This document shows positions 18,023 through 27,022 of a stretch of 64,000 bases of DNA, in pieces. Location: NCBI GenBank assembly GCA_021799445.1, contig JAJZAM010000001.1, positions 1-64,000 of the forward strand, in the 5' to 3' direction. The notes under the pieces are model-generated. The model searched no databases, had not been told where the DNA came from, and worked only from the letters and a program-made list of their open reading frames with translations. The translations under genes and the position numbers were made by a program. The stretch's first letter is position 1, and every line of letters starts with the position of its first letter. Source of the DNA: Actinomycetes bacterium. GTDB lineage: Bacteria > Actinomycetota > Acidimicrobiia > Acidimicrobiales > Palsa-688.

Positions 18023-18763
18023 TCAGCGCTCGGCTGAGATCTCCTGGCCGAGGGCGACGAGATCGTCAGCGGCGAAGGACAAGTCAGCGAGCTTTGTTCG
18101 CTCCGCCGACGCGGGGACGCTCAGAGCAGCCTGGGCTTCGTGCAACGCCGACGTCCAAAGCCGTCCCCACGAGGCGACCGGGGACCTGCCCACCTCACGC
18201 CCTGCGTTAAGTTCGGATCTGAGGTCCTCGGATGCGGACAGCGTCGAGGCTACCGGCGCGCCAGATCCGAGGGGCGCGTCGAGATACCCCACGTCCAGGG
18301 CTACCGCGTCCAGGTACGGTGTGACTTTGGCGGCCCAGGCTCGTTGAGGGCTCGCTGCGTGAGGCGAACTGTGGGTCACGGCCGCGACGCCGACCAGCGC
18401 AACCGCTAGCGCCGCTACCGGGGCGCCCCGCCTGGTGGCACGGGCAACAAGCCTGCGAGCCTCCTCGGCGACGGGATCTGATCGTCCCGCAGTGGATCCC
18501 CGAAGATCGACCTCAGGGGCGGGCGGGGGGCAAGTCGCCCACCCTATGGTGCCTCGGGCGGGCCTTGAAGGCTCGGGTCGCAACGGCCGGCCCCAAGCTC
18601 CGGGTGGGACGGCGCTAGCCAAGCGGGGGGTGCTCGCCACAGGTTCGGCGAACACAGAGTACGCCGGGTCGCCGGTAGGCGGACGGTCGACAGTAGCGGC
18701 AGGAGCCATCACAATATCTATCGGCAAGAAAGCCGCCGGACAACAGTCAAATGCGAGATCCAC
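18023..18763 (-). CDS. Hypothetical single-TM protein
   Basis: 246 aa ORF with one TM (GAPVAALAVALVGVAAVT); no family recognised. Confidence 0.45.
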   Translation of the reverse strand: MDLAFDCCPAAFLPIDIVMAPAATVDRPPTGDPAYSVFAEPVASTPRLASAVPPGAWGRPLRPEPSRPARGTIGWATCPPPAPEVDLRGSTAGRSDPVAEEARRLVARATRRGAPVAALAVALVGVAAVTHSSPHAASPQRAWAAKVTPYLDAVALDVGYLDAPLGSGAPVASTLSASEDLRSELNAGREVGRSPVASWGRLWTSALHEAQAALSVPASAERTKLADLSFAADDLVALGQEISAER

Positions 18764-18926
18764 ACGAACGTAAACTTCCCGGGTCGGCTTCCTGCGCCGC
18801 CGCCAACGTCAGTCGGCCTCCGGGCGGTCACGGTCGCGCCACCCCGACAGCGCTCAACGTTCCGCCGTCCCGATCGTGCCCGATGTTCCCCAGACCGGTC
18901 GGGAGGGATCGGACAGAATGGTTCCT

Positions 18927-19586
18927 ATGCGCCTAGTGATAGCCACTTGCAGCGTCGACTACGCCGGCAGGCTGTCAGCGCACCTACCAGAGGCAACCAG
19001 GCTCATAATGCTCAAAGCTGACGGATCGGTCTCGGTGCACTCAGACGACCGGGCCTACAAACCCCTCAACTGGATGACCCCTCCGTGCACAAGGGCCGAA
19101 ACTGCAAGCTCCTGGGTGTTCTCCAACCAGAAGAACGAGACCCTGACCATAAACTTCGGCGCCGTGCATCTAGACGTGAGCGAGGATCTCGGACTCGAAC
19201 CGGGCCTGCTCAAAGACGGGGTTGAGGCGCATCTGCAGGAGCTGCTCGCTGCTCGCCCGGCTGCGCTGGGCGAAAATTTGCGCTTGGTTAAGCGGGAATA
19301 CCCGACCGACATCGGGCCCGTCGACTTGCTGTGCCGGGACGACGACGGGCGTGCGGTAGCTGTGGAGATAAAAAGGCGCGGTGAAATCGACGGGGTCGAA
19401 CAGCTCTGCCGCTACCTCGAACGCCTCGACCTCGACGGTCGTCTCCGCCCGGTCAGAGGAATTCTCGCCGCTCAGCAGATCCGCCCCCAGGCGCGTGTCC
19501 TCGCGGGAGCTAGAGGCATTCGCTGCGTCGAGGTCGACTACGACGAACTGCGGGGTCTCAAGAGCGACGAACTGAAGCTGTTCTAG
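18927..19586 (+). CDS. nucS: Mismatch-specific endonuclease NucS/EndoMS
   Basis: [87 protein letters not shown]. Confidence 0.93.
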   Translation: MRLVIATCSVDYAGRLSAHLPEATRLIMLKADGSVSVHSDDRAYKPLNWMTPPCTRAETASSWVFSNQKNETLTINFGAVHLDVSEDLGLEPGLLKDGVEAHLQELLAARPAALGENLRLVKREYPTDIGPVDLLCRDDDGRAVAVEIKRRGEIDGVEQLCRYLERLDLDGRLRPVRGILAAQQIRPQARVLAGARGIRCVEVDYDELRGLKSDELKLF

Positions 19587-19631
19587 CGGCGCCAGCTGGC
19601 GGCACGGCTGCCTAGTCGGTCGATCGGGTCA

Positions 19632-20930
19632 TTAGCCTTCGGCGAGAGTTCCGAGCGAGCCAGGTTCGATGCGCTGCGGAGCCGTCGGCTGGGGTGCCGA
19701 GTCGGCTAGGCGGCCGACCAGGGACTCGACCGCGTGGGACAGCGGCCTGGTGATCGCCTCGGGGAAAGACGTCCCGTAGCGGAACACCTCCTCCACGTTG
19801 CGCTCGGGCAGTGTGACAGGAGCCGCGAAGGTGAGCTCAACGCCTGCCGCTGCGAGTAGTTCCGCGAGGGCGCGTGCTGAACTGGCGCGCGCCGCTGGAT
19901 GGCGGGGCGAACGGTTGAGGACGGCGAGGATACGCTGTTGGTCCACCCCCGAACGCACGAGCCTTCGCACGAGGCCGGCCAGCGAGTGAACCCCTTTGAG
20001 GCCGGCCGTGCCGACCGCTATCGTCACGGTGGCCTGCCGGGTAGCAGACCGTGCGAGATGGTTCCGGTCCTCGACGTCAGCTGAACCGCATTCCTTCTCG
20101 CCTTCCACGTCGCCGGTGACGTCAGAGACGACCACCTGGAAGCTTCTGCGCAGGCCGGCGATGGCGGCGTCGGTGGCTCTGGGTCGCAGCGCCACCCACC
20201 CTTCGGGCTGGCGCAGCCCGAGTAAAAGCCGGTAGCCCCTCCGCGGGTAGTCGAACGTGAGCGCCCGCACTTCGTCCGGGTCGGGCCGTCCGAGGCGGTG
20301 ACATTCGACAAGCTCCTGCAAGCCGGGACCGAGCTGGGAGCTGTCGTGGAGCATGGCCTGCTCGGCTCTTAGAGCGAAGTCGGCCAGTAAAACCTGTCCG
20401 CCGTAGCGTGCGTCGGTGCCCAAAGCCTGCGCTGTGGCCGCGGCAACGGTAGAAACTCCTGTCCCTCCGGGGCCGCAGACAGCTATCAGCTGCCCGAACC
20501 ACAGCGACTGCGTCCAGTCGTCGGCTACCGGCGGGAGGCCGTCGGCACGTCCGACCGTCCGGCAGTGAGCCTCCAGGGCGTCGAGCAGCTCGGACGGACT
20601 GAAATCGGATCTCAGCTCGGCCGCAACTCCGAGGTCCTCCGAAGACGCAAGCCCGAGACGGCCGTTAGCGACAACGAGCACCGCCACGTGAGACCGTGCG
20701 GCGATGTCGACTAGGTCACGGTCGAAACCGGCTGCCAACGCATCCACCACGACGGCTGAATGAGCTCGCCCCGACGCTAAGCGAGCCCGGACCTCCTCAG
20801 CCGATATGCACTTGACGAACTCGGCTGGGATCGTCGCTGACATGGCCCACTGTGCCACGGCGTCGAACCACTGCGAGCGGGCCGGCGCCAGCCCCAACAG
20901 CACGTAGCGTTCACCCCCCGACGATGACAT
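19632..20930 (-). CDS. CpaE/TadZ-like MinD-family pilus localisation ATPase
   Basis: Deviant Walker A AVCGPGGTGVSTVAAATAQALG, receiver-like N-terminus, next to cpaB-like gene. Confidence 0.7.
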   Translation of the reverse strand: MSSSGGERYVLLGLAPARSQWFDAVAQWAMSATIPAEFVKCISAEEVRARLASGRAHSAVVVDALAAGFDRDLVDIAARSHVAVLVVANGRLGLASSEDLGVAAELRSDFSPSELLDALEAHCRTVGRADGLPPVADDWTQSLWFGQLIAVCGPGGTGVSTVAAATAQALGTDARYGGQVLLADFALRAEQAMLHDSSQLGPGLQELVECHRLGRPDPDEVRALTFDYPRRGYRLLLGLRQPEGWVALRPRATDAAIAGLRRSFQVVVSDVTGDVEGEKECGSADVEDRNHLARSATRQATVTIAVGTAGLKGVHSLAGLVRRLVRSGVDQQRILAVLNRSPRHPAARASSARALAELLAAAGVELTFAAPVTLPERNVEEVFRYGTSFPEAITRPLSHAVESLVGRLADSAPQPTAPQRIEPGSLGTLAEG

Positions 20931-20932
20931 CC

Positions 20933-21814
20933 CTAACCGCCAGCGCCGTGGCTGGTAACCCCCGCCGTGCCCGGCCCGGGGCCAGTCCCGTCGGAAGGTT
21001 CCGCCAGGACCAACTCGACGGTGGAAGTCTGCGACGCTGCCACCAGAATTTCGACGTCGGCCAGGTTAGCCACTCCCAACGTAACGTCGGTGAGACTCCC
21101 GCCAGCTCCGGCCAGACCCGATGACGAGCGCGACACCGAGACGAGCAGCGCTCCTCGCATCACTACCGTCGAAGCGCCTGCCGCGAGGGACGACCCCGGT
21201 AGGGTCCCGACCGACTGTGCAGAACCGGAGGTGCTTGCAGGCGAAGTCGCCCCAGAGCTAGCCCCCGCAGCGGACGGCGTTGGGGCCGATAGCACGTCCA
21301 CCTTGTCCCCGGGGAGCAACCCGAGAAGCGAGTCAGGGTTGACTGGGATGCTCACAGGCCGGGTGGGCGGTGCCGGCGGGTCGAGCATGGACGACTCGAT
21401 CAGCTCGCCGGGTTGCACCGGGATAGCAAGCATCCTTCCTGCCAGGGAACCTTCGGTGCTGAAGGCGTGCCCGGAGATGCCCGCAGGCAAGGAGATTGCA
21501 GCGCTTGAAAGCTCCGAAGCTTCGAGCACGCTTCCGGCTGGGATAGCGCGATCGGCTATCAGGTACTGCCTGGTAGCAGGCTTCTCCCCCGAAAGGACCG
21601 AAGCGAACGCCACGACCCCGGCAGCGCACACCAACAGGCCGCCTAACACGGCTCTAGCGTTGAGACGCCGCTGGCGTCCAGGGGAGATGACGCCAGCCGC
21701 TCGATCGTTTAGCAACGCCCCGGATGGTGGGCTGGGCGAACGTCGACCGGGACGCTCAAGTAAGCGTCCCGGTCGACGCCGTCGAACGGCAGAATCAGCG
21801 GGCAACCACCGCAC
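20933..21814 (-). CDS. cpaB: CpaB/RcpC-like SAF-domain pilus protein (start uncertain)
   Basis: YLIADRAIPAGSVLEASELSSAAISLPAGISGHAFSTEGSLAGRMLAIPVQPGELIESSML. Confidence 0.75.
   Translation of the reverse strand: MRWLPADSAVRRRRPGRLLERPGRRSPSPPSGALLNDRAAGVISPGRQRRLNARAVLGGLLVCAAGVVAFASVLSGEKPATRQYLIADRAIPAGSVLEASELSSAAISLPAGISGHAFSTEGSLAGRMLAIPVQPGELIESSMLDPPAPPTRPVSIPVNPDSLLGLLPGDKVDVLSAPTPSAAGASSGATSPASTSGSAQSVGTLPGSSLAAGASTVVMRGALLVSVSRSSSGLAGAGGSLTDVTLGVANLADVEILVAASQTSTVELVLAEPSDGTGPGPGTAGVTSHGAGG
21741..21778. repeat. Perfect 16-bp inverted repeat, 6-nt loop
   Basis: cgtcgaccgggacgct-caagta-agcgtcccggtcgacg. Confidence 0.95.
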
Positions 21815-21873
21815 TGGATATGAAATCTATCGAGAAGCCACCTTTTTGTCCAGTTCTGAGATAACATTGGAAC

Positions 21874-22149
21874 ATGAGCGAAGCAATCGAGTGGCTCGGA
21901 ACGCGCGAAGCGTGCGACAGACTGGGTGTGACCCTGCGTACCCTGTACCGCTTCATAGACGAGGGACAGTTGCCCGCGTACAAGATGGGCAGGGTGATAA
22001 GAGTTCAGGCGTCAGACATCACAGACTTCATCTCAAGGATGAAGATCGAGCCCGGCACGCTGGAGCACCTCTATCCCGAACCCAAGCCCCGGGCTGCCCG
22101 CGACGACTCTTACAGCCAGGACGCGTCCATTACCGCGGAGGTCGACTGA
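21874..22149 (+). CDS. Excisionase/MerR-like helix-turn-helix protein
   Basis: EWLGTREACDRLGVTLRTLYRFIDEGQLPAYKMGRVIRVQASDITDFI. Confidence 0.8.
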   Translation: MSEAIEWLGTREACDRLGVTLRTLYRFIDEGQLPAYKMGRVIRVQASDITDFISRMKIEPGTLEHLYPEPKPRAARDDSYSQDASITAEVD

Positions 22150-22178
22150 GAGCCCCTCGCTCGTAGTAGGTGTCGGCT

Positions 22179-22763
22179 TCAGAAGATCTCGCAGCTGATG
22201 ATCGCAGACGAGCGTACGTAGGTTGGGAGTTCCCGACCCGCCGTTCGAAGGCTTACCAGGTCCTCTCCGGCGGCGACGATGACACCCTTGGTGGACGACG
22301 ACCGGGTCCGTATCGTGACCGGCGCCGACTCGTCCCACAAAAGGTCGAAGACGGCTGCCATGGTGGTTTCTAGGGGGGCTGCTCTCGCCCCGGCCGGCCG
22401 TCTCCTCCTGTCGAAGTTTCCGTCCGAGGTCGGGCTGATCGACACCAGAGCGTCAATCCGTATAAGTGTCGGCCTGCCGGAGGTCGCCTGGAGCGTTACG
22501 AAGTCTTTTGCGACGCCGACGAGCTTCCCAGACACCCGGTACCCGCAGGCGTCCGCGACGACGGCGCTAGACGTCTCGGCAAGGTCTACCAGTAGGCCGG
22601 TCCAGGTGCCGGTGCTCGCCGCTCGCTCCAGCATCTCGCGGGAGCGGGCGCGCTCTGCCGCCGCCTCCGTGACACGCTCGGAGGCTCGCCAGGCTCCGAG
22701 GCGTCCAAGCAGCTCGTCGAAGGCGCCCGAGTCGGGCGTATGCGGATCTTCTGCGGGCGCCAT
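22179..22763 (-). CDS. Hypothetical protein
   Basis: ORF from MAPAEDPHTPDSGAFDELLGRLGAWRA; upstream extension to 23060 rejected because it is antisense to the HIT gene. Confidence 0.6.
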   Translation of the reverse strand: MAPAEDPHTPDSGAFDELLGRLGAWRASERVTEAAAERARSREMLERAASTGTWTGLLVDLAETSSAVVADACGYRVSGKLVGVAKDFVTLQATSGRPTLIRIDALVSISPTSDGNFDRRRRPAGARAAPLETTMAAVFDLLWDESAPVTIRTRSSSTKGVIVAAGEDLVSLRTAGRELPTYVRSSAIISCEIF

Positions 22764-22778
22764 CGACACGAGGGTAGT

Positions 22779-23147
22779 GTGAGCTTCGTGGACGACTGCA
22801 TATTCTGCCGGATTGTCGCAGGCGACCTGCCCTCCCGTCAGGTTGTCTCCACTGATCACACGTATGCTTTCTTCGATCTCAACCCGGTGGCCCCGGTGCA
22901 TTTTCTTGTCATTCCGAAGGTGCACATAGACAACGCTGCCTCCGTGGAACCAGGGCACGCCGAGATCCTCGCTGAGATGTTCGTCACAGCGCGCAGCGGG
23001 GCGGAATCGCTTGGGATCGCGTCCGACGGCTACCGGCTCGTGTTCAACGTGGGGGAGCACTCGCTAAACAGCGTCAACCATCTCCACATGCACGTGATCG
23101 GAGGCCAGCAGATGGGTTGGCCACCCGGAGTTGAGCCGATACGTTGA
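22779..23147 (+). CDS. HIT-family hydrolase
   Basis: CIFCRIVAGDLPSRQV...LNSVNHLHMHVIGGQQMGWPPG (HxHxH). Confidence 0.92.
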   Translation: MSFVDDCIFCRIVAGDLPSRQVVSTDHTYAFFDLNPVAPVHFLVIPKVHIDNAASVEPGHAEILAEMFVTARSGAESLGIASDGYRLVFNVGEHSLNSVNHLHMHVIGGQQMGWPPGVEPIR

Positions 23148-23271
23148 TACTCCGAGCGTGGTGAGATCCACTGTGTGCGTCTCGTCTGGTTTGTGCGTGT
23201 CTTGTGGCTGTTCGGTTTGGGAATCCGCCGTTGCCCACTCCGAGTTTGGCTAGAATGTCAAGAAAACCAAA

Positions 23272-24252
23272 GTGTCCACTACCGTAACAGTAACCGTCCC
23301 GAACCACCTGATGCCGCGTCTGGTGGGCCCTTTGAACGAGAACCTGCGCCTAGTCGAAGAGGCCTTCACCGGGACGTCCATTCACACTCGGGGTAACGAG
23401 TTCACGATCGCCGGCGACGACGCAGAGACGGCGGGACGTCTCTTTGACGAGCTGAGGCTGATCTTGGAGCAAGGCCATCCGGTCGACCCTCAGATGATCC
23501 ACCGTACGATCGACATGGTCAGGGCCAACGAGAAGCCGTCGGAGGTGCTCACCTCGGAGCTGCTCCGATCCCCGAAGGGACGCCCGGTGCGCCCCAAGAC
23601 CAGCGGGCAGAAGCGGTACGCCGACGCGATCAGAGACAACATAGTCACGTTCGGGATTGGGCCCGCCGGCACCGGGAAGAGCTACCTTGCGGTGGCGTTG
23701 GCCGTGCAGTCCCTCCAGGCCAAGCAGGTCGACCGGATCATTCTCACCCGCCCGGCTGTGGAGGCTGGGGAAAGGCTCGGTTTCTTACCCGGGGACCTGA
23801 TGGCCAAGGTGGACCCCTACCTCCGCCCGCTCTACGATGCCCTCTACGACATGCTCGGAACCGAGACCTCCAGGCGGCTGATGGAAGCGGGAACCGTGGA
23901 GGTGGCCCCCCTCGCCTACATGAGGGGCCGCACGCTCAACAACAGTTTCATCATCTTGGACGAGGCGCAGAACGCGACCCCTGAGCAGATGAAGATGTTC
24001 CTCACCCGCATCGGGTTCGGCTCCAAAGTCGTAGTCACCGGGGACGACACGCAGGTGGACCTGCCGGGCGGACGGTCGGGTCTGAGCGGGCTGGAGAAGA
24101 TACTGTCGGGCATCGAAGGTCTCGAGTGGGTGAGGCTCACCCGGCGCGACGTGGTGCGTCACAAGATCGTCGCTGACATTGTCGGCGCTTATGACGCAGC
24201 CGAACACCAAGTGGTACCGGTCGAAGCCACGTCCGGTATGTCTCAGAAGTAG
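23272..24252 (+). CDS. phoH: PhoH-family ATPase
   Basis: GIGPAGTGKSYLAVALAV, IILTRPAVEAGERLGFLPGDL, IILDEAQNATPEQMKMFLTRIG. Confidence 0.95.
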   Translation: MSTTVTVTVPNHLMPRLVGPLNENLRLVEEAFTGTSIHTRGNEFTIAGDDAETAGRLFDELRLILEQGHPVDPQMIHRTIDMVRANEKPSEVLTSELLRSPKGRPVRPKTSGQKRYADAIRDNIVTFGIGPAGTGKSYLAVALAVQSLQAKQVDRIILTRPAVEAGERLGFLPGDLMAKVDPYLRPLYDALYDMLGTETSRRLMEAGTVEVAPLAYMRGRTLNNSFIILDEAQNATPEQMKMFLTRIGFGSKVVVTGDDTQVDLPGGRSGLSGLEKILSGIEGLEWVRLTRRDVVRHKIVADIVGAYDAAEHQVVPVEATSGMSQK

Positions 24253-24273
24253 AACACAGGAGAGAGATCGAAG

Positions 24274-24846
24274 TTGCCAGCATCTGTGTTCGTTGCCGAC
24301 GAGCAATCGGACTTTCCCGTGGAGACACTGAGGTGGGTCGGTCTCGCCGAGGCGGTGCTAGCAGACGAAGGGGTGCGAAGCGATACCGAAGTTTCGGTGC
24401 TGTTCGTGGACGAGGCTACTATCGCCGATCTCAACGCCCGGTTCCTGGCCCGCCAGGGACCGACGGATGTCCTGGCTTTCCCAATCGACGACGAACCCGC
24501 GGAAGGCGGTCGTTCACCGGACTCGGGTGGTAGCGGCCCTGGTTTTGCGTCGTCGCTCGACGACATTCCGTCACTTCTCGGTGACGTGGTGATATGCCCG
24601 GCGGTGGCTAACCGCAACGCCCCCGATCACGCCGGTACTTACGACGACGAGATAGCCCTCCTGTTGGTTCACGGCTTGCTCCACCTCCTCGGCCACGACC
24701 ACGAGGATCCCGAGGAGGCAGAGGCGATGGAAGCCAGGGAGAGGGCGCTCCTCGAACGTCACCACGCCAAGTCCGGCCTTGCCGGGGAGGGTCGGCCGGC
24801 AGCCGGCCCTGCACAGGAGCCACCGGGCGTCGGGGGTGCGCCGTGA
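24274..24846 (+). CDS. ybeY: Endoribonuclease YbeY
   Basis: HGLLHLLGHDHEDPEEAEAM, PTDVLAFPI. Confidence 0.95.
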   Translation: MPASVFVADEQSDFPVETLRWVGLAEAVLADEGVRSDTEVSVLFVDEATIADLNARFLARQGPTDVLAFPIDDEPAEGGRSPDSGGSGPGFASSLDDIPSLLGDVVICPAVANRNAPDHAGTYDDEIALLLVHGLLHLLGHDHEDPEEAEAMEARERALLERHHAKSGLAGEGRPAAGPAQEPPGVGGAP

Positions 24847-26186
24847 AACCCCCAGGACTTGTCGCCTCGGCGCGCTTCGGCGGGTCGGACGTAGCTTTGC
24901 TCGCCGTTGTCGTGGTGCTCATAGCCATAACGGGCTTCCTGGCTATGGCCGAGACGTCTCTCACGAGGGTCTCGAAGGTGAAGGCCGTTTCTTTGGTCGA
25001 GGAGGGTCGCCGGGGGGCGCAGACTCTCCTGCGGCTGGTGGAGAACATCGACAGGGTCCTTCCGGTCGTGCTCTTCAGCTTGGAGTTATGCACCCTCGTG
25101 GCCGCCACGCTCGTCGGGGTGGTCTCCGAGCACTACCTTGGCGCTCTCGGGGTCGTGGCAGCGACCGCATTCGAAGTGATAGTCGTTTTCGTCGTAGCGG
25201 AGCTCGCACCCAAGACGTGGGCTGTCGAACACCCCGAGCGAGCTGCTCTGCGAGCCGCTCCAGCCATCCGCCTGCTCGTGGCTTTCGCTCCCATAGGCTG
25301 GACAGCCAGGGCTCTGATAGCTATAACCAACGGCCTCCTCCCAGGCAGGGGGATCAAAGCGGGACCTTACACGTCCGACGAGATGCTCCGCGCTATAGCC
25401 GACGAGGCGGCGCAGGAAGACGTCATCGAGCACGAAGAGGCGACGCTGATCCACTCGATAATCGATTTCGGGGACACCGTCGTTCGGGAGGTGATGGTGC
25501 CACGCCCTGACATGGTCGCCGTCGAGTCATACGCTCGGATAACCGACGTCATCGACGTCGTGATCCCGGCTGGCTTTTCCCGGATACCTGTCTTTTCTCA
25601 AGGCATAGACGACGTGGTCGGTGTCGTGCACGTCAAAGACCTCATGAGAGCCGAGCGGGAAGGTAACGGAGAAGCCGAAGTGGCTAGCGTCATGCGAACC
25701 GCCAATTTCACACCTGAGAGCAAGCGCGTCTCCGAGCTCATGCGCGAAATGCAGGCCGGCAAGTTCCACATAGCTATCGTCGTCGACGAGTACGGGGGGA
25801 CCGCCGGGCTGGTAACCTTGGAGGACCTTCTCGAAGAGCTCGTAGGTGAGATAACCGACGAGTACGACACCGAGTCGGTCCTCCCAGAAACCCTCGCCGA
25901 CGGCACTTTAGTGGTCGAAGCGAGAACCCCAATCGACGAGGTCAACGAGCTGCTCGAATCCCTCGGACAGCCGCTGCTACCGGAAAGCGACGACTGGGAC
26001 ACGCTGGGCGGGCTCGTCTACTCGGCGCTCGGCCACGTACCCCAAGACGGGGAGGCGGCTTTCGTCGACGGTTACACCCTTACCGCCGAGGAGGTCGTCG
26101 GCCGCCGGATTGGTTTCGTGCGCGTCGAGGCGCTCGCACCTAAAGCCGAACCGGGTTCAGCTCCGGACGCGGGTGCCAGGCGTTGA
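24843..26186 (+). CDS. CNNM/CorC-like CBS-domain membrane protein
   Basis: DUF21 TM region, CBS pair (VMVPRPDMVAVE..., VVDEYGGTAGLVTLEDLLEELVGEI), transporter-associated domain. Confidence 0.92.
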   Translation: MKPPGLVASARFGGSDVALLAVVVVLIAITGFLAMAETSLTRVSKVKAVSLVEEGRRGAQTLLRLVENIDRVLPVVLFSLELCTLVAATLVGVVSEHYLGALGVVAATAFEVIVVFVVAELAPKTWAVEHPERAALRAAPAIRLLVAFAPIGWTARALIAITNGLLPGRGIKAGPYTSDEMLRAIADEAAQEDVIEHEEATLIHSIIDFGDTVVREVMVPRPDMVAVESYARITDVIDVVIPAGFSRIPVFSQGIDDVVGVVHVKDLMRAEREGNGEAEVASVMRTANFTPESKRVSELMREMQAGKFHIAIVVDEYGGTAGLVTLEDLLEELVGEITDEYDTESVLPETLADGTLVVEARTPIDEVNELLESLGQPLLPESDDWDTLGGLVYSALGHVPQDGEAAFVDGYTLTAEEVVGRRIGFVRVEALAPKAEPGSAPDAGARR

Positions 26187-27022
26187 GATCTGGCTTTGCC
26201 ACCCTGGTAGGCAGGCCGAACGTCGGAAAATCTACCCTCCTAAACCAGATCCTGGGCAGGAAAGTGTCGATCACCTCGCCGGTGGCGCAAACGACTCGTA
26301 GCCCGGTAAGGGGTGTTCTAAGCAGGCAGGACGCTCAGATCGTTTTCGTGGACACGCCGGGGATACACAAGCCGCGGACGTTGCTCGGAGCTCGTCTCAA
26401 TGACACCGCCCGAGACAGCATGGGCGGCGTGGACCTGACCGTGCTGGTACTGGATGCGTCTTCACCGGTGGGCACAGGCGACCAGTTCGTTGCGAAATTG
26501 ACACCTGCTAGGACGATATGTGTCGTCAACAAGCTGGACCGGGTTTCCCGCAGGGATGTGCTCGAAAGTCTGCGATCCGCGGAGCAGCTCGGGGACTTCG
26601 AGGAGATCTACCCGGTGTCGGCCAGGACCGGGGCCGGGGTGGGAGCCCTCGTAGACGAGATCGCCTCCCGAATGCCAGAAGGCCCGCTGCTATACCCGCC
26701 AGACATGGTGACCGACGTTCCCGACGCCGTTTGGGTGGCGGACCTGGTGCGCGAGCAACTCCTGCTGGTCACCAGGCAGGAGGTGCCGCATTCGATCGCT
26801 TGCAAAGTGACCGAATGGGATTGGCCTCACATCCGCTGCGAGATCCTCGTCGAGCGCGACTCGCAGAAGCCGATCGTCATCGGCACCGGAGGAAAGAACT
26901 TAAAGCGGGTCGGCAGCCGAGTGAGATCTCAGTTGGCGCCGGGGGCGTACATAGAGCTAGTCGTAAAAGTCGACCCGAACTGGCAGAGCCGCCCCAAATC
27001 CCTCGAACGCTTAGGCTACTGA
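26183..27022 (+). CDS. era: GTPase Era
   Basis: GRPNVGKSTLLNQILG, DTPGIH, NKLDRV, C-terminal KH region; overlaps upstream stop. Confidence 0.95.
   Translation: MRSGFATLVGRPNVGKSTLLNQILGRKVSITSPVAQTTRSPVRGVLSRQDAQIVFVDTPGIHKPRTLLGARLNDTARDSMGGVDLTVLVLDASSPVGTGDQFVAKLTPARTICVVNKLDRVSRRDVLESLRSAEQLGDFEEIYPVSARTGAGVGALVDEIASRMPEGPLLYPPDMVTDVPDAVWVADLVREQLLLVTRQEVPHSIACKVTEWDWPHIRCEILVERDSQKPIVIGTGGKNLKRVGSRVRSQLAPGAYIELVVKVDPNWQSRPKSLERLGY

Noticed and set aside
22764-23060. N-terminal extension of the 22179..23060 minus-strand ORF
   Set aside because: Entirely antisense to the HIT-family coding sequence; the start at 22763 is more plausible.
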